Source: Deltaproteobacteria bacterium (lineage in GTDB: Bacteria > Myxococcota_A > UBA9042). From it: a stretch of DNA of 33,705 bases. Shown piece by piece: positions 33,114-33,705 of this stretch. The notes under the pieces were generated by a model that had not been told where the DNA came from, did no database searches, and saw only the letters and a list, made by a program, of their open reading frames with translations. Position numbers and translations under genes: made by a program. The first letter of the stretch is position 1; each line of letters starts with the position of its first letter. The stretch is from the NCBI GenBank assembly GCA_016875335.1, contig VGRO01000044.1, forward strand, positions 1 to 33,705, read 5' to 3'.

Positions 33114-33396
33114 CGCGCCGCCTTCGGTCAAGCGGTTTGTACTCGGGGGTAGCGGTCCGCTCCGCCATTGCGCAAACAAGGTGTTTGCCATTCGGTGGTT
33201 CGGCGACACGGTCTGGCAATCTGGCAAGTAGGGCAGTTTGCCAGGGGCAGAGCGGGGGCCTCCCCGCGATCGCACCACGAGCACCGAGTTCGTGGCCGCG
33301 AACGGCTCCTGGTCCAATCTCCGTAGCGACGGTCAGGTTTTCGGCGGCACTGGGACTGCGCGATCGCGGGTCCCGCGGCAAGGGTGAAAAAAGGCA
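33114..33396 (+). other. Long untranslated leader of the RRM gene
   Basis: No credible gene lies between the dehydrogenase stop (33022) and the RRM start. The leader holds two direct copies of CTGGCAA (33213-33219 and 33221-33227). The second can pair with TTGCCAG (33238-33244) across a 10-nt loop, so the two copies compete for one partner. Long structured leaders are known for cold-shock genes, and a thermosensing or autoregulatory role is inferred. Confidence 0.4.
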
Positions 33397-33705
33397 ATGG
33401 GCAAGAAGCTTTTCGTGGGCGGTCTCAGTTGGAACACCGAGGACGCCTCGCTGCGCTCGGCGTTTGAGCGTTTCGGTGTGGTGGCCGATGCCAAGGTGAT
33501 CAAGGATCGCGAGTCCAACCGCTCGCGCGGGTTCGGTTTCGTGACCATGGGCGACGACGAGTCGGCGCGCAAGGCGGTCGAAGGCATGGACGGCAAGGAG
33601 CTCGACGGTCGCACCGTCAAGGTCAGCGAAGCCCAGGAGCGCCCGCCGCGCTCCGGCGGCTACGGTGACCGTGGCGGCGGCGGCGGCGGCGGTGGCTACG
33701 GCGGC
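33397..33705 (+). CDS. Glycine-rich RRM RNA-binding protein, partial at window end
   Basis: The frame begins at ATG 33397 and is open to the window edge (103 codons, no stop). Residues about 4-80 form one RNA recognition motif: RNP2 is LFVGGL and RNP1 is RGFGFVTM, with the conserved aromatic residues in place. A Gly/Tyr/Arg-rich tail starts near residue 85 and contains a run of GGC codons. Single-RRM proteins with glycine-rich tails occur in cyanobacteria, plants and various proteobacteria. They bind single-stranded RNA and are often cold-induced. The start is supported by homology of the first residues (GKKLFVGGLSWNT). AAGG directly upstream is too close for an ideal ribosome site. Confidence 0.92.
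   Translation, partial: MGKKLFVGGLSWNTEDASLRSAFERFGVVADAKVIKDRESNRSRGFGFVTMGDDESARKAVEGMDGKELDGRTVKVSEAQERPPRSGGYGDRGGGGGGGGYGG

Noticed and set aside
33104-33499. 131-aa frame overlapping the RRM start
   Set aside because: It is out of frame with the RRM domain, which matches RNP1 and RNP2 exactly, and it has no recognisable sequence of its own.

Overview
The window is about 33.7 kb of very GC-rich DNA (roughly 70% by eye). It is packed with genes and carries ordinary chromosomal content rather than mobile DNA. The apolipoprotein N-acyltransferase, RhlB-type helicase, NagZ and lipoprotein signal peptides point to a Gram-negative bacterium. Large surface lipoproteins with Asp/Gly/Thr-rich linkers, Cys-rich GKCVAK repeats and IPT/TIG domains, a double-FHA membrane protein, a DUF4157 protein and a leucine/isoleucine acyl-CoA pathway together suggest a Myxococcota-like (former deltaproteobacterial) lineage. 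That placement is inference. No insertion sequence, integrase, CRISPR array or rRNA was seen.

Layout. Positions 1-571: strong hairpins, a promoter and a 21-bp minisatellite in front of tRNA-Arg(CCT). 572-2337: tRNA-Arg, rhlB, tRNA-Leu(CAG). 2389-5554: a small exported protein followed by lnt, whose catalytic domain is split by a predicted beta-propeller of about 315 residues. 13440-5543, minus strand: a diacylglycerol-kinase-family gene, then from its own promoter a caspase/CHAT-like lipoprotein, a 974-aa multidomain lipoprotein, a TrpG/PabA-type amidotransferase and a small membrane protein. 13530-21096, plus strand: a promoter, a GC-rich hairpin-dense leader, a double-FHA membrane protein, a Dpp/Opp-type permease pair, nagZ and an S41 protease, closing with a long hairpin. 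21117-22687: a coiled-coil protein and a DUF4157 (eCIS-core) protein, each with its own promoter. 24729-22750, minus: a PlsC-type acyltransferase and an epimerase-like protein. 24968-26606: an NCS1 nucleobase/hydantoin-type transporter. 32074-26725, minus: the leucine degradation operon liuB-liuC-biotin carboxylase-BCCP-liuE. 32255-33022: a divergent HSD10-like dehydrogenase. 33397 to the end: the start of a glycine-rich RRM protein behind a long leader.

How the genes may work together. The liu operon covers 3-methylcrotonyl-CoA carboxylation, methylglutaconyl-CoA hydration and HMG-CoA cleavage. The divergent SDR fits the parallel isoleucine branch. The FHA-permease-nagZ-protease cluster looks like cell-wall fragment uptake and turnover tied to phospho-dependent sensing (inference). 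Several sites share one promoter form, TTGnnn or a close variant, 17 bp, then TAnnnT. The most unusual items are the propeller-split Lnt and the surface-anchored caspase-like protein, which shares an operon with a giant lipoprotein.
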